Shown here one piece after another: positions 1 to 9,378 of a stretch of DNA of 64,000 nucleotides. The stretch comes from Pricia antarctica (GTDB lineage: Bacteria; Bacteroidota; Bacteroidia; Flavobacteriales; Flavobacteriaceae). Where the stretch lies: the NCBI RefSeq assembly GCF_900101815.1, contig NZ_FNAO01000002.1:248001-312000 (forward strand), written 5' to 3'. Below the pieces are notes generated by a model. That model was not told the DNA's origin. It searched no databases and was given only the letters and a program-made list of their open reading frames with translations. Made by a program: the position numbers and the translations under genes. Every line of letters begins with the position of its first letter. Position 1 is the first letter of the stretch.

Positions 1-1
1 A

Positions 2-580
2 CGGTATCCAGTGCAATTTTTAAAGGGACTTGATAGAACCGTTTTTTTGACCGGGGAAGCTTATTTCGATGTGACGAAAGACAAAAAACATCCTTTTACG
101 GTACATGCCGACGAACTAAGCATTAAAGTGTTGGGCACCAAGTTCAACGTATCCCATTATCCCGAAGACACAAATATCAATACCGTTTTGGTCGAGGGGT
201 CCGTCGAACTCTATAAAAAGGCGGAGGACAAGGAAAGTGGGGATGGTACTCTACTAAAGCCAGGCTTTAAGGCCGAATGGCGAAAAGTGGGGTACGACAT
301 TACCATCGAAAATGTAGATACGCAAATTTATACGGCCTGGATTCAAGGCAAACTCGTTTTTCGTAATACCCCCTTCCGAAAGATTCGACAGGCATTGGAG
401 CGAAGATACAACGTCACCATAAAGAACAGGAATAAAGACCTGGACGACCAGTCGTTCGATGCCACCTTCGATATCGAGACTATCGAAGAGGTGTTGGAGT
501 CTTTCAATAAAAGCTATGCGATCAGGTACAAAATAGAGAATAATGAAGTGATTATTAGTAACCTAAACCGGAATCTATGA
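2..580 (+). CDS. FecR-family anti-sigma factor, 3' part only
   Basis: The window opens inside this gene: the reading frame is open back to base 2 (Arg-Tyr-Pro before the first GTG at 11), so the true start, the cytoplasmic sigma-binding part and the membrane helix lie outside. What remains is the periplasmic FecR domain (GEAYFDV, then LGTKFNV, about residues 18-90) followed by a DUF4974 domain (about 110-185, FRNTPFRKIRQALERRYNV), which in this family contacts the STN domain of a partner receptor. The partner is the SusC gene 80 bases downstream. By family knowledge it restrains an ECF sigma factor that should be encoded just upstream of the window. Confidence 0.93.
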   Translation, partial: RYPVQFLKGLDRTVFLTGEAYFDVTKDKKHPFTVHADELSIKVLGTKFNVSHYPEDTNINTVLVEGSVELYKKAEDKESGDGTLLKPGFKAEWRKVGYDITIENVDTQIYTAWIQGKLVFRNTPFRKIRQALERRYNVTIKNRNKDLDDQSFDATFDIETIEEVLESFNKSYAIRYKIENNEVIISNLNRNL

Positions 581-659
581 AATTAAACCATTAACCTAAA
601 GACCTTTGCAATTACTACCTGTAATTTGAATACTGAAACCAATTTAAGAACGCTAGATT

Positions 660-3600
660 ATGAAAAAACTCTTTTATATTGAGGACACTAAACCGTACAA
701 ACTAAAAGTAAGTCTGAAAATGAAACTCACGGTATTTCTCACGATAGTTTCCCTCTTCCAAATTCATGCGAATACCTATTCGCAGAGCAAAAGAATATCC
801 TTGGATATGCCGAACGCTACGGTGGCCGAGATTATCCAAGAGATAGAATCCCATTCCGATTTCAAGTTTTTATTGAATAGGAAGGATGTCGATTTGAATA
901 GGGAGATTTCCATAAATGTCGAGAAGCAAAAAATTACAACGGTTCTTGCGGAACTGTTCTCGGAAACAAATGTGGAATGGCAGGTTATGAAGAAGCAGAT
1001 TATCTTAAAAAAGAAATCGGGCAAAGTGGATTCTTCCGAGAATTCGACAGGCGATACGAAGAACGAGGCCAACCTCCAGTTTCAAGTGTCGGGTACGGTA
1101 ACCAATGTCGATGACAGACCGTTGCCCGGGGCCAGTATTCTGGAAAAAGGGACGACCAATGGCGTACAGACCGATTTTGACGGTAATTTTTCCATAACGC
1201 TATCCGACCAGAATGCAACGCTGGTAATTTCATATATTGGATTTGCCTCAAAAGAAGTGGCACTCGATGGGCGGAAAAGCCTTTCCATTACCCTTGCCGA
1301 AAGCGCCGAAGGCCTGGATGAAGTGGTGGTGGTAGCCTATGGAACATCTGATAAACGTAGTTTTACCGGGGCGGCGGAAACCGTGAATTCTGAAGCACTT
1401 ACACGCGGTTCTACAGCTAGTTTTGAAACTGCACTTCAGGGAAAGGTTTCCGGAATTAATATTTCTACCTCGGGGCAGCCGGGAGGCAAGTCTAACGTTC
1501 AAATAAGGGGTATTGGTTCTATTAGTGGTAATACCCAGCCTTTATACGTATTGGATGGGGTAGTAATCAATACCAATTCAAACTTAAGAGCCGGCGACGA
1601 TTTGGTGGGAAGTACTGGATATAACCCATTGTCAACTATCAACTCTGAAGATATTAAAAGCATTACCGTTTTAAAAGATGCTGCAGCATCATCCCTTTAC
1701 GGTTCCAGAGCCGCTAATGGTGTTATTATAATTACTACTAAAGATGGAAAGAAGGGTGAAACAGAAATCACTCTGGGAGTTGAAACGGGTTGGAGCGACA
1801 ACCTTACCGAGGAAAAACTTATCAATAATGAACAATTCAAAGGTCTTTGGATCGAAGGTCAAACAAACCAGTACATCCAAAATAATGAAAACGCTGAATT
1901 TACGAGAGTCTATGGTGATAATACGCTCTACAATACCTATGAAAATCAGGCAGTAAATGATTATGAAGGTATATACGGAACAACCAATGCCAATTCAGAT
2001 TGGCTTGATGCCATTTATCAGAACGGTTTAGTTCAAAAATATAATCTATCAGCAAGGGGAGGGAGTGATAAGACTTCTTTTTATGTTTCTGGTGATTACC
2101 TCGATCAGGCAGGTACGATTATAGAAACTGGGCTGAAACGATACTCAGGCAGAGTGAATCTTGAAAACCAGGCCAAAGATTGGGTTAAATTGGGGATAAA
2201 TCTTTCGTTGGCAAAGACTGAAAGAAATGCTGCTAACTTTGATGGTACTTACGCAGGAGGGCTAAATCCATTATATATGGCCCGTGTTCTTCCACCGGCA
2301 GCACCGATAAATGATTCGGAAGGCTTTGGAGGTTTTGCCAATCTTCCCAATGACATTGAAAAAAATGCCAACCCAATAGGGGTATTGAAAGTGGGTAAAT
2401 ATGAAAATACTGAATTTAGGGTAAGAGGAAATGCTTATACTGAATTCCAAATTTTGGACCCTCTAACTTTTAAGACCACTTTTGGTATTGATCAGCAAGC
2501 AATTGATGAGACATTGTATGACAACAAAGTGTTTGGTGCAGGTGGCGGAATTTGGAACGGTGTTCTCAACCGTGTGAAGAGCGAGGTTTTTCAGTATACC
2601 GTTACAAATTTATTAAACTACAATGACAACTTCGGAAATCATGGTATCGAAGTTTTATTAGGGCAGGAATCACAAGTTTCAAAAATGAACTCAATAAATG
2701 TGTATGGATATGATATCTTGGATAGTGAACTACTATCATCAAGTAGTATTGGTACCCTTTGGAGCCATACAGGATATGCAGAGAATTATTCACTTCTTTC
2801 TTATTTTTCTCAGGCTTCCTACAATTTTGGACAAAAATACTATTTATCCACAAGCTTAAGACAAGACGGTTCTTCAAGGTTTGGAAAAGATTCTCGCTGG
2901 GGAACATTTTGGTCTATTTCGGGAGCATGGGTAGCGTCCGAAGAAGATTTTTTGAATATTGACGGATTAGATTATATGAAATTTAGGGGGAGCTATGGAA
3001 CCAATGGTAATTTACCACCTCAATATTATGCTGCTTTGGCGTTTTTTGCGACAGATGAAAAGGGGTACGGTGGAGAATCCGGTTTGTCTTATGGGCAAAT
3101 TCAAAATCCTGATCTTTCCTGGGAATTAAGTAAAAACTTTAATGTTGGGGTAGATATCAATCTATTCAATAAATTAAATCTAACAGCCAATTATTTTAAT
3201 AAAAAGACTGAAGACCTATTGCTAAATGTACCTGTTTCACTTACCACAGGATTTATGACCCAGTTGCAAAACTTCGGGGAAATGACCAATAAAGGTTGGG
3301 AGTTTGAAATTGGGTATGATCTTGTTTCGACCGAAGATTTTTACTGGAGGACTAGCGCTAACCTGACCGTTCTTGATAACAAGATTACCAAGCTAAAAAA
3401 TGATATTATTCCTACATATAGTTCAAGATACGGTCAGGATCCTTTGATTATTAAAGAAGGGGAAAGTATTTATTCGTTTTACTTAAGGGATTACGCCGGT
3501 GTAGATCCGTCAAATGGGTATGCGCAATATTACGTTTTGAATAATGGAGAAAGAACTGGTGAGCTAACAACAGATGCTCAGGAAGCTGGATACGGAATTT

Positions 3601-4091
3601 TTGGGGATGCTTTACAGGATTTTCAGGGAGGTTTATTCAACCAACTAAATTATAAAGATTTTACAATTGATTTCCAATTTACTTTCGGTCTGGGAGGTAA
3701 GGTATATGATCGCACCGCATTTCAACGCGATGACGACGGATTTGCTCCGCAGTATACCAATACAGTTGCTCAACTTGATCCATGGAATCCGAATAATACA
3801 AATGCCACAGTACCGATCAGGATTAACGGTAACCCAACTTTTTCAAATGATGTTTCTACAAGACATTTATACAATTCGGATTACCTGAAATTGAAAAACG
3901 TCAAATTGAGCTATAATCTTCCGATTTTATCAAAAATTATTAAAGGCGGGTCGATCTACATACAGGGAAACAATCTATTTCTAGTGACCGAACTGGACGG
4001 TTATGATCCTGAATCCGTTGTCGATGGGGTGAATTTCTTCCAAGTACCAACATCGAGGACTATTCTGTTAGGGCTTCAATTACAATTTTAG
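660..4091 (+). CDS. SusC/RagA-type TonB-dependent receptor with STN signalling domain
   Basis: Outer-membrane TonB-dependent transporter of 1143 residues. Order of parts: a signal peptide after a short leader (ending near ANTYSQ, residue 42), an STN domain at about 45-118, a carboxypeptidase-regulatory-like domain at about 143-215, a TonB box-like segment DEVVVVAYG near 220, the plug (GKVSGINI, then VLKDAAASSLYGSRAANGVI) and the barrel ending in a terminal Phe. The STN domain means the receptor signals substrate occupancy to the FecR protein upstream. SusD follows after 18 bases. The substrate cannot be read from sequence. The signalling half is clearly richer in GC than the barrel half, hinting at a mosaic gene. 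Confidence 0.96.
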   Translation: MKKLFYIEDTKPYKLKVSLKMKLTVFLTIVSLFQIHANTYSQSKRISLDMPNATVAEIIQEIESHSDFKFLLNRKDVDLNREISINVEKQKITTVLAELFSETNVEWQVMKKQIILKKKSGKVDSSENSTGDTKNEANLQFQVSGTVTNVDDRPLPGASILEKGTTNGVQTDFDGNFSITLSDQNATLVISYIGFASKEVALDGRKSLSITLAESAEGLDEVVVVAYGTSDKRSFTGAAETVNSEALTRGSTASFETALQGKVSGINISTSGQPGGKSNVQIRGIGSISGNTQPLYVLDGVVINTNSNLRAGDDLVGSTGYNPLSTINSEDIKSITVLKDAAASSLYGSRAANGVIIITTKDGKKGETEITLGVETGWSDNLTEEKLINNEQFKGLWIEGQTNQYIQNNENAEFTRVYGDNTLYNTYENQAVNDYEGIYGTTNANSDWLDAIYQNGLVQKYNLSARGGSDKTSFYVSGDYLDQAGTIIETGLKRYSGRVNLENQAKDWVKLGINLSLAKTERNAANFDGTYAGGLNPLYMARVLPPAAPINDSEGFGGFANLPNDIEKNANPIGVLKVGKYENTEFRVRGNAYTEFQILDPLTFKTTFGIDQQAIDETLYDNKVFGAGGGIWNGVLNRVKSEVFQYTVTNLLNYNDNFGNHGIEVLLGQESQVSKMNSINVYGYDILDSELLSSSSIGTLWSHTGYAENYSLLSYFSQASYNFGQKYYLSTSLRQDGSSRFGKDSRWGTFWSISGAWVASEEDFLNIDGLDYMKFRGSYGTNGNLPPQYYAALAFFATDEKGYGGESGLSYGQIQNPDLSWELSKNFNVGVDINLFNKLNLTANYFNKKTEDLLLNVPVSLTTGFMTQLQNFGEMTNKGWEFEIGYDLVSTEDFYWRTSANLTVLDNKITKLKNDIIPTYSSRYGQDPLIIKEGESIYSFYLRDYAGVDPSNGYAQYYVLNNGERTGELTTDAQEAGYGIFGDALQDFQGGLFNQLNYKDFTIDFQFTFGLGGKVYDRTAFQRDDDGFAPQYTNTVAQLDPWNPNNTNATVPIRINGNPTFSNDVSTRHLYNSDYLKLKNVKLSYNLPILSKIIKGGSIYIQGNNLFLVTELDGYDPESVVDGVNFFQVPTSRTILLGLQLQF

Positions 4092-4109
4092 AACTTAAAA
4101 AGCATTAAA

Positions 4110-5558
4110 ATGAAAACATTTATAAAAAGCATTCTGATCTCAGGATTAATTGTTCTTCAGGGTTGCAGCAAGGATTTGCTCGAGCAAAGACCGGATCACG
4201 TTATCTCGGAGAACTTGGTACTTAATTCGGTAGAGAAACTTGATAAGTTATTGACCGGCACTTACAATGAAATATCCCGAAATACTTATCTAGGGAGAAT
4301 TTTATACAAAAGGGCGGCTGTGAAGGGTACTGATTTTAGATTTGTAGAAACTACGTATAATCCAAGGGATTATGAATTGATTGCCTATAAGTATGAAGAA
4401 AGTAGCAATAATAATGGTAGCTGTGAGGACTTATGGATTCAATCCTTTAAAGCTATAAATAACTTGGACCTGATTATTAATAATATAGAAGCTGCTGAAG
4501 GTAACGCTGCAGAAAAGCAGAAGATTTTGGGAGAGGCTTTAGGTCTAAGAGGGATGATTTATTTTGATTTGGCTAGAACTTTCACTTATCCATGGTTAAA
4601 AGCTGGAGCAGCTTCACAGGGTTTACCTCTTAAACTTTCTTCCGAAGAAATTGTTACGGAGAGAAGTAGTCTAGGGGTAACTTATGATCAGATTATACTT
4701 GATATGCAAAGCTCTCTTGATATGTTAGAGGAAAACAGCTGGGACCAGGGAAGCACCCAGTATCTAACCAAAACCGGAGTTAAGGCCTTATTAGCTCGAG
4801 TATATCTTTATAAAGAAGATTGGGAGAATGCACTTAAGTATGCCAAAGAGGTAATTTCTGCCAGAGGGGTGGAGAATCTGATGGGCGTGGATTCTTACGG
4901 TTTTGAGGATTATAATTCTGAATCTCTTTTTGAATTAAGTATTACAACCCAGAATTCTCTTGGGAGTAACGGACTGGGAGCTCAGTTCGATTTCAAAAAT
5001 GGAGGACAAGGAGATATAATAGCTACTCAAACTTTCGTAGAATTATTGGGTGCCTATGAAGGTGATCCTAGAGCCGCATTGCTTGAGGAGGATAAGGAAG
5101 GTACCAATGCTGCATTCATAAAATACGTTAACCGCAGTGATGGTGGTGGATTAAGTGCCCACAACATTCCCGTAATACGACTATCCGAAATGTATTTAAT
5201 AGCCTCGGAAGCAGCTGCGAACGGTGCTGGTGGAGGTGACTCCGAGGCAACGAATTACCTGAATATCCTTATTGGAAAAAGAACTACAAATTTCTTGGCC
5301 AATCAGGCAATAGAAACCGGCGAGGCACTAAAAGAAAGAATTGCGGAAGAGAGAAGAAGGGAGCTTGCTTTAGAAGGGCACGGGGTCTACGACTATATTC
5401 GGAGGGGCAAAGATATTAATCGCCCAGTTGATGAACATGTGAATACTGGAGTAAATGTATCTAATTTGGATGTTCAGGCTACAGATAACAGGACTATTTG
5501 TCCAATCCCTGCCAGTGAAATACAAGCTTCAGGAATGGAACAAACGGAAGGTTACTAA
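4110..5558 (+). CDS. SusD/RagB-type substrate-binding lipoprotein
   Basis: Surface lipoprotein of 482 residues that caps the SusC barrel and binds the substrate. It has a lipobox (VLQGC, Cys19), the N-terminal SusD segment LLEQRPDHVISE, an alpha-helical TPR-like body (ALGLRGMIYFDLARTF, and ALLARVYLYKEDWENALKYA) and the typical C-terminal part RLSEMYLIASEAAAN followed by IAEERRRELALEGH. The gene lies 18 bases after susC and is probably co-transcribed with it. A long perfect palindrome directly downstream suggests the transcript ends here. Family assignment is secure, the ligand is not known. Confidence 0.96.
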   Translation: MKTFIKSILISGLIVLQGCSKDLLEQRPDHVISENLVLNSVEKLDKLLTGTYNEISRNTYLGRILYKRAAVKGTDFRFVETTYNPRDYELIAYKYEESSNNNGSCEDLWIQSFKAINNLDLIINNIEAAEGNAAEKQKILGEALGLRGMIYFDLARTFTYPWLKAGAASQGLPLKLSSEEIVTERSSLGVTYDQIILDMQSSLDMLEENSWDQGSTQYLTKTGVKALLARVYLYKEDWENALKYAKEVISARGVENLMGVDSYGFEDYNSESLFELSITTQNSLGSNGLGAQFDFKNGGQGDIIATQTFVELLGAYEGDPRAALLEEDKEGTNAAFIKYVNRSDGGGLSAHNIPVIRLSEMYLIASEAAANGAGGGDSEATNYLNILIGKRTTNFLANQAIETGEALKERIAEERRRELALEGHGVYDYIRRGKDINRPVDEHVNTGVNVSNLDVQATDNRTICPIPASEIQASGMEQTEGY

Positions 5559-5575
5559 AAACTAAAAACATAAAT

Positions 5576-5611
5576 GGGAATTTGATCATTGAATTCAATG
5601 ATCAAATTCCC
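5576..5611 (+). terminator. Perfect 36-base palindrome after susD
   Basis: Two 18-base arms, GGGAATTTGATCATTGAA and its exact reverse complement, meet with no spacer and are followed by TCTTTATT. Position 17 bases after the susD stop fits a rho-independent terminator, although the T tract is weak. It lies between susD and the PepSY gene, so the PepSY gene may be only partly co-transcribed with the receptor locus. Confidence 0.75.
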
Positions 5612-5627
5612 TCTTTATTAAAGAAAT

Positions 5628-6347
5628 ATGGTAAAAAGAAAAACAGCCTTGAAAATAAGGCAGGCACATAGGTACCTTGGCCTATTCATAGGGGTACAAT
5701 TTATTATGTGGACCGTAAGTGGTCTGTACTTCAGTTGGACGGATATAGATGAAATACACGGGGATCAATTTCGTAAAACCGGAACGGTTCAAGCTGATTT
5801 TTCTAATCTAGGAAGTCCTTCTGAATTTAATGCTAGTACGAAGATCCATTCTATGGAACTCAAAGATATTGCCGGTGAGCCTTATTATTGGATCAATCAA
5901 AGTACCCTGCAGCACGCAAAAACAGGTATTATTAAAAAAGATCTTTCCGAGGCTGAAGCAGTCGCTGTAGCCAATCAAAATATGATAGATGGTTTGGATG
6001 TTAGTGGGATTGAGAGAATAACTTCCACAGGAAATCATCATGAATACCGAAGTGGACCCCTGCCGGCATACGTGATTTCTTACAAAACTCCTGAAAATTT
6101 ACGAGCATATGTGTCAGTTGCTGATGGGACATTCAGAACTTTAAGACATCGAGATTGGCGTTGGTTCGATTTTCTTTGGATGACCCATACAATGGATTAC
6201 GAAGGAAGGGACGATTTCAACAACTTAATATTAAGAGCTTTTTCCCTTCTTGGTCTGATAACCGTTCTTAGTGGCTTCTTATTGTGGTATACTTCTTCTC
6301 CAACATTACGAAAATTAACGAAAAAGAAGAAAAAAGTAAGCAACTAA
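5628..6347 (+). CDS. PepSY-domain membrane protein
   Basis: Inner-membrane protein of 239 residues. An N-terminal helix (about 15-37, RYLGLFIGVQFIMWTVSGLYF) is followed by a periplasmic PepSY-like part (LSEAEAVAVANQNM, about 103-170) and a C-terminal helix (about 200-223, LILRAFSLLGLITVLSGFLLWY). The order matches the PepSY-associated TM family, whose members often sit beside TonB-dependent receptors for ferric siderophores. That context suggests, without proving, that the SusC/SusD pair upstream might serve iron or another metal chelate. The gene starts 17 bases after the palindromic terminator. Confidence 0.85.
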   Translation: MVKRKTALKIRQAHRYLGLFIGVQFIMWTVSGLYFSWTDIDEIHGDQFRKTGTVQADFSNLGSPSEFNASTKIHSMELKDIAGEPYYWINQSTLQHAKTGIIKKDLSEAEAVAVANQNMIDGLDVSGIERITSTGNHHEYRSGPLPAYVISYKTPENLRAYVSVADGTFRTLRHRDWRWFDFLWMTHTMDYEGRDDFNNLILRAFSLLGLITVLSGFLLWYTSSPTLRKLTKKKKKVSN

Positions 6348-6433
6348 ATTTTAATTAGGGAAAAGTAATTCAATGTCGTTCAGTTAAATATTTTCATAGC
6401 TTATTACAAGCCGCGATATATAATTTTGTAGGC

Positions 6434-7378
6434 CTATGCTTTTAAGTCGTCCATCAATTGATAGATCAAACTTGAGGCGAGACGGGACGTGGCGTTGTCG
6501 CGATCATAATGTGGATTGAGTTCCACAACATCCGCGCTGACTAACTTTTGGGATTGTGCTAAAAATGCGATGGTTTTCATGGCTACATCGGCCTGAAAGC
6601 CCATTGGGGAAGGCGCACTGACCCCGGGTGCAAAGGCAGAGCTGAAACCATCCAGATCTATACTTAGGTAGATCAGATCCACCCTAGCCATAAACTCTAA
6701 TAGGCTTTTCTGAATCCTCGCCCAGTGGGCCAAAGTAAACTCCGTATTGCTCAAATGGGTCACCTTGAGCTTTTTCGCGGTTCGGAAAAGTTCGCAGTTG
6801 TTGCCCGCTTTTTGAATTCCAAGACAGCAATAATGGAAATCCGTTTCGTCTTGGGCAATTTCCCAAAATGGAGTTCCCGAAGTTCCCCGTGAGCTTACTT
6901 CTCGCAAATCAAAATGCGCATCCAAGTTGATAATCCCTATTGATTTTTCTGGAAAGGCCCTACGGATTCCCTTAAAATGGGCATAAGCCAAGTCGTGCCC
7001 GCCACCCAAGACTATGGAAAAATAGCCCTTTTTAATCAGCGCGCTTACGGCGGTCGTCGTTTCGCTCTGCTGGGTTTCCAAATCATCTCCTTTACAGACC
7101 AAGTCACCAAAGTCATTGATCTTAAAACTGGAATCCCAATGATTGCTCAGTCCGCCCATCACTTTTCGAATCGCATCCGGACCTTCCATGGCACCTGCAC
7201 GACCCTGATTCCTTTTGATACCGGCATCGCAACAATAGCCCAAGAGTGCCACTTCATTTCCTTCCGCTTTGCGAAAATTCTTCAAAGAGGCCAGTTCCAC
7301 TTTTTCGTGCAGGTACAATTGTGCTTGGGACACCCTTCCCAGCCACATCTCCTGATTCGGTGCTTGATAGTTTTTCAT
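6434..7378 (-). CDS. hutG: Formimidoylglutamase
   Basis: Last enzyme of this histidine pathway: N-formimino-L-glutamate + water to glutamate + formamide. The 314-residue protein belongs to the arginase/ureohydrolase superfamily, with the manganese-binding motifs GGGHD (about 126-130), NLDAHFD (about 152-158) and SIDLDGF (near 240). Its start overlaps the hutU stop by one base (TAATG), so the two are translationally coupled. It is the distal gene of the operon hutH-hutI-hutU-hutG. The identity rests on the ureohydrolase motifs together with the hut context; arginase or agmatinase would be the alternatives, but are unlikely here. Confidence 0.93.
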   Translation of the reverse strand: MKNYQAPNQEMWLGRVSQAQLYLHEKVELASLKNFRKAEGNEVALLGYCCDAGIKRNQGRAGAMEGPDAIRKVMGGLSNHWDSSFKINDFGDLVCKGDDLETQQSETTTAVSALIKKGYFSIVLGGGHDLAYAHFKGIRRAFPEKSIGIINLDAHFDLREVSSRGTSGTPFWEIAQDETDFHYCCLGIQKAGNNCELFRTAKKLKVTHLSNTEFTLAHWARIQKSLLEFMARVDLIYLSIDLDGFSSAFAPGVSAPSPMGFQADVAMKTIAFLAQSQKLVSADVVELNPHYDRDNATSRLASSLIYQLMDDLKA

Positions 7379-9378
7379 TAATCCAAAATATTTAATATAT
7401 CGTCATCCACCAAGTGAGGGACGGTGACCTTTAAGTTTGGGGTGCGCCGCATTTCCCGTTCTATAGCAAACCGCGCCTCTTTGTTCCGTGCCCAGCTACG
7501 TCTTGCAATCCCGTTGTTAACATCAAAAAACAACATATTTTTGATTTTATCGTCCACTTTCTTCGAGCCATCAAGGAACATCCCAAAGCCACCGTTGATG
7601 ACCTCGCCCCAGCCTACGCCGCCCCCATTGTGTATGGATACCCAGGTCGCACCCCTGAAGCTGTCGCCGATTACGTTGTGCATCGCCATATCTGCGGTAA
7701 AACGGCTTCCATCGTAGATATTACTGGTCTCTCGGTAGGGCGAGTCGGTACCGCCCACATCGTGGTGATCGCGTCCCAAGACGATCGGGGCTTTTATTTT
7801 TCCTGTTTTTATGGCATCATTGAAGGCCAAAGCGATTTTCTGGCGCCCCTCTGCATCGGCATAGAGGATACGGGCCTGGGAACCCACGACCAATTTATTT
7901 TTTTCCGCTTCGGCGATCCAGGTGATGTTGTCCTGAAGCTGTTGCTCGATTTCTGGTGGGGCTTCTTTTTTGATGGCCTCCAAAACTTCTTTCGCCATCG
8001 CATCGGTAGTTTTTAAATCTTTAGGATCCCCAGAAGTACAGACCCAGCGAAAGGGGCCGAAGCCATAATCAAAGCACAAAGGCCCCAAAATATCCTGCAC
8101 ATAGGAAGGATACCTGAAATCGGTCCCGTTGTCTGCCATAACCCCGGCTCTGGCGCGAGATGCTTCCAAAAGAAAGGCGTTTCCATAATCAAAAAAATAG
8201 GTGCCTTTTGAGGTATGTTTTTTTATGGCTGCTACGTGTCTTTTCAGCGAATTGCGGACGTGTTTTTTAAAGGCTTTTGGATCCTCCGTCATCAAGCTGT
8301 TCGCTTCCGCGAAATTCAGTCCTACGGGATAGTAGCCGCCCGCCCAGGGATTGTGTAGCGAAGTCTGGTCCGAACCCAACTGGATATGGATGTCTTCGGT
8401 GTCAAACCGCTCCCAGACTTCGACCACGTTGCCCATATAGGCAAGGGATACCACTTCGCCGTTCCGTTGTGCCTTTCGCGCGCGCGCGACCAAAGTGTCC
8501 ATGTCATCGATTAGTTCATCTACCCAGCCCTGTTCGTAGCGTTTGCGTGCCGCATCGGGGTTGACCTCCGCGCAAATGGTAATGCAGCCGGCGATAGTTC
8601 CCGCTTTGGGTTGTGCGCCGCTCATACCGCCAAGGCCGGAGGTAAGAAAAATATGTCCCGCAGGTGTCTCCTCTGGTTTTAGTGTTTTTCTGAAAGCATT
8701 CATTACCGTAATGGTGGTACCATGCACGATACCCTGTGGACCAATATACATAAAAGAGCCGGCGGTCATCTGGCCATACTGGGTAACGCCAAGCGCATTA
8801 AAGCGTTCCCAGTCGTCCGGTCTGGAATAATTGGGAATCATCATCCCGTTTGTTACGACCATGCGCGGGGCATCAGGCGAGGACGGGAACAGCCCCATAG
8901 GATGACCGGAATAGATATGTAGGGTCTGCAGCTGGGTCATCTGGGCCAGATACTGCATGGTGACCAGGTACTGTGCCCAATTCTGGAAAACCGCCCCGTT
9001 GCCGCCATAGGTGATAAGTTCGTTCGGATGCTGCGCCACTTGAGGATTCAGGTTATTCTGTATCATGAGCATGATGCCCGCCGCCTGGACGCATTGTGCG
9101 GGATAGTCATCGATGGGCCTGGCGTATAGTTTATAATCCGGTTTAAAACGGTACATATAGATACGGCCATATTCCTGTAGTTCCCGATAAAATTCTGGCG
9201 CCAAGGTTTTGTGCCACGTCTCGGGAAAATAGCGCAGGGCGTTGCGTACCGCCAGTTTTTTCTCCTCGGGGGTCAAAATGTCCTTTCGCCGTGGAGCACG
9301 GTCGTCCTTGGCATCGTAGGCTTTTTTTGGAGGCAGCTCTGATGGAATGCCCTGTAAAATCTGTTCCTGAAAAATCAT
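7378..9378 (-). CDS. hutU: Urocanate hydratase
   Basis: Converts urocanate to 4-imidazolone-5-propionate, using tightly bound NAD as an electrophile. Visible family signatures are YGGNGAVFQNW, YIGPQGIVHGT, GLGGMSGAQPKAG (NAD-binding loop) and FDYGFGPFRWVCTSG with the conserved Cys. At 666 residues it is about 100 longer than the Pseudomonas type and matches the longer form seen in Bacteroidota. The start overlaps the hutI stop by four bases (ATGA), and its stop overlaps the hutG start, so the three genes form one tightly packed unit. Confidence 0.97.
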   Translation of the reverse strand: MIFQEQILQGIPSELPPKKAYDAKDDRAPRRKDILTPEEKKLAVRNALRYFPETWHKTLAPEFYRELQEYGRIYMYRFKPDYKLYARPIDDYPAQCVQAAGIMLMIQNNLNPQVAQHPNELITYGGNGAVFQNWAQYLVTMQYLAQMTQLQTLHIYSGHPMGLFPSSPDAPRMVVTNGMMIPNYSRPDDWERFNALGVTQYGQMTAGSFMYIGPQGIVHGTTITVMNAFRKTLKPEETPAGHIFLTSGLGGMSGAQPKAGTIAGCITICAEVNPDAARKRYEQGWVDELIDDMDTLVARARKAQRNGEVVSLAYMGNVVEVWERFDTEDIHIQLGSDQTSLHNPWAGGYYPVGLNFAEANSLMTEDPKAFKKHVRNSLKRHVAAIKKHTSKGTYFFDYGNAFLLEASRARAGVMADNGTDFRYPSYVQDILGPLCFDYGFGPFRWVCTSGDPKDLKTTDAMAKEVLEAIKKEAPPEIEQQLQDNITWIAEAEKNKLVVGSQARILYADAEGRQKIALAFNDAIKTGKIKAPIVLGRDHHDVGGTDSPYRETSNIYDGSRFTADMAMHNVIGDSFRGATWVSIHNGGGVGWGEVINGGFGMFLDGSKKVDDKIKNMLFFDVNNGIARRSWARNKEARFAIEREMRRTPNLKVTVPHLVDDDILNILD

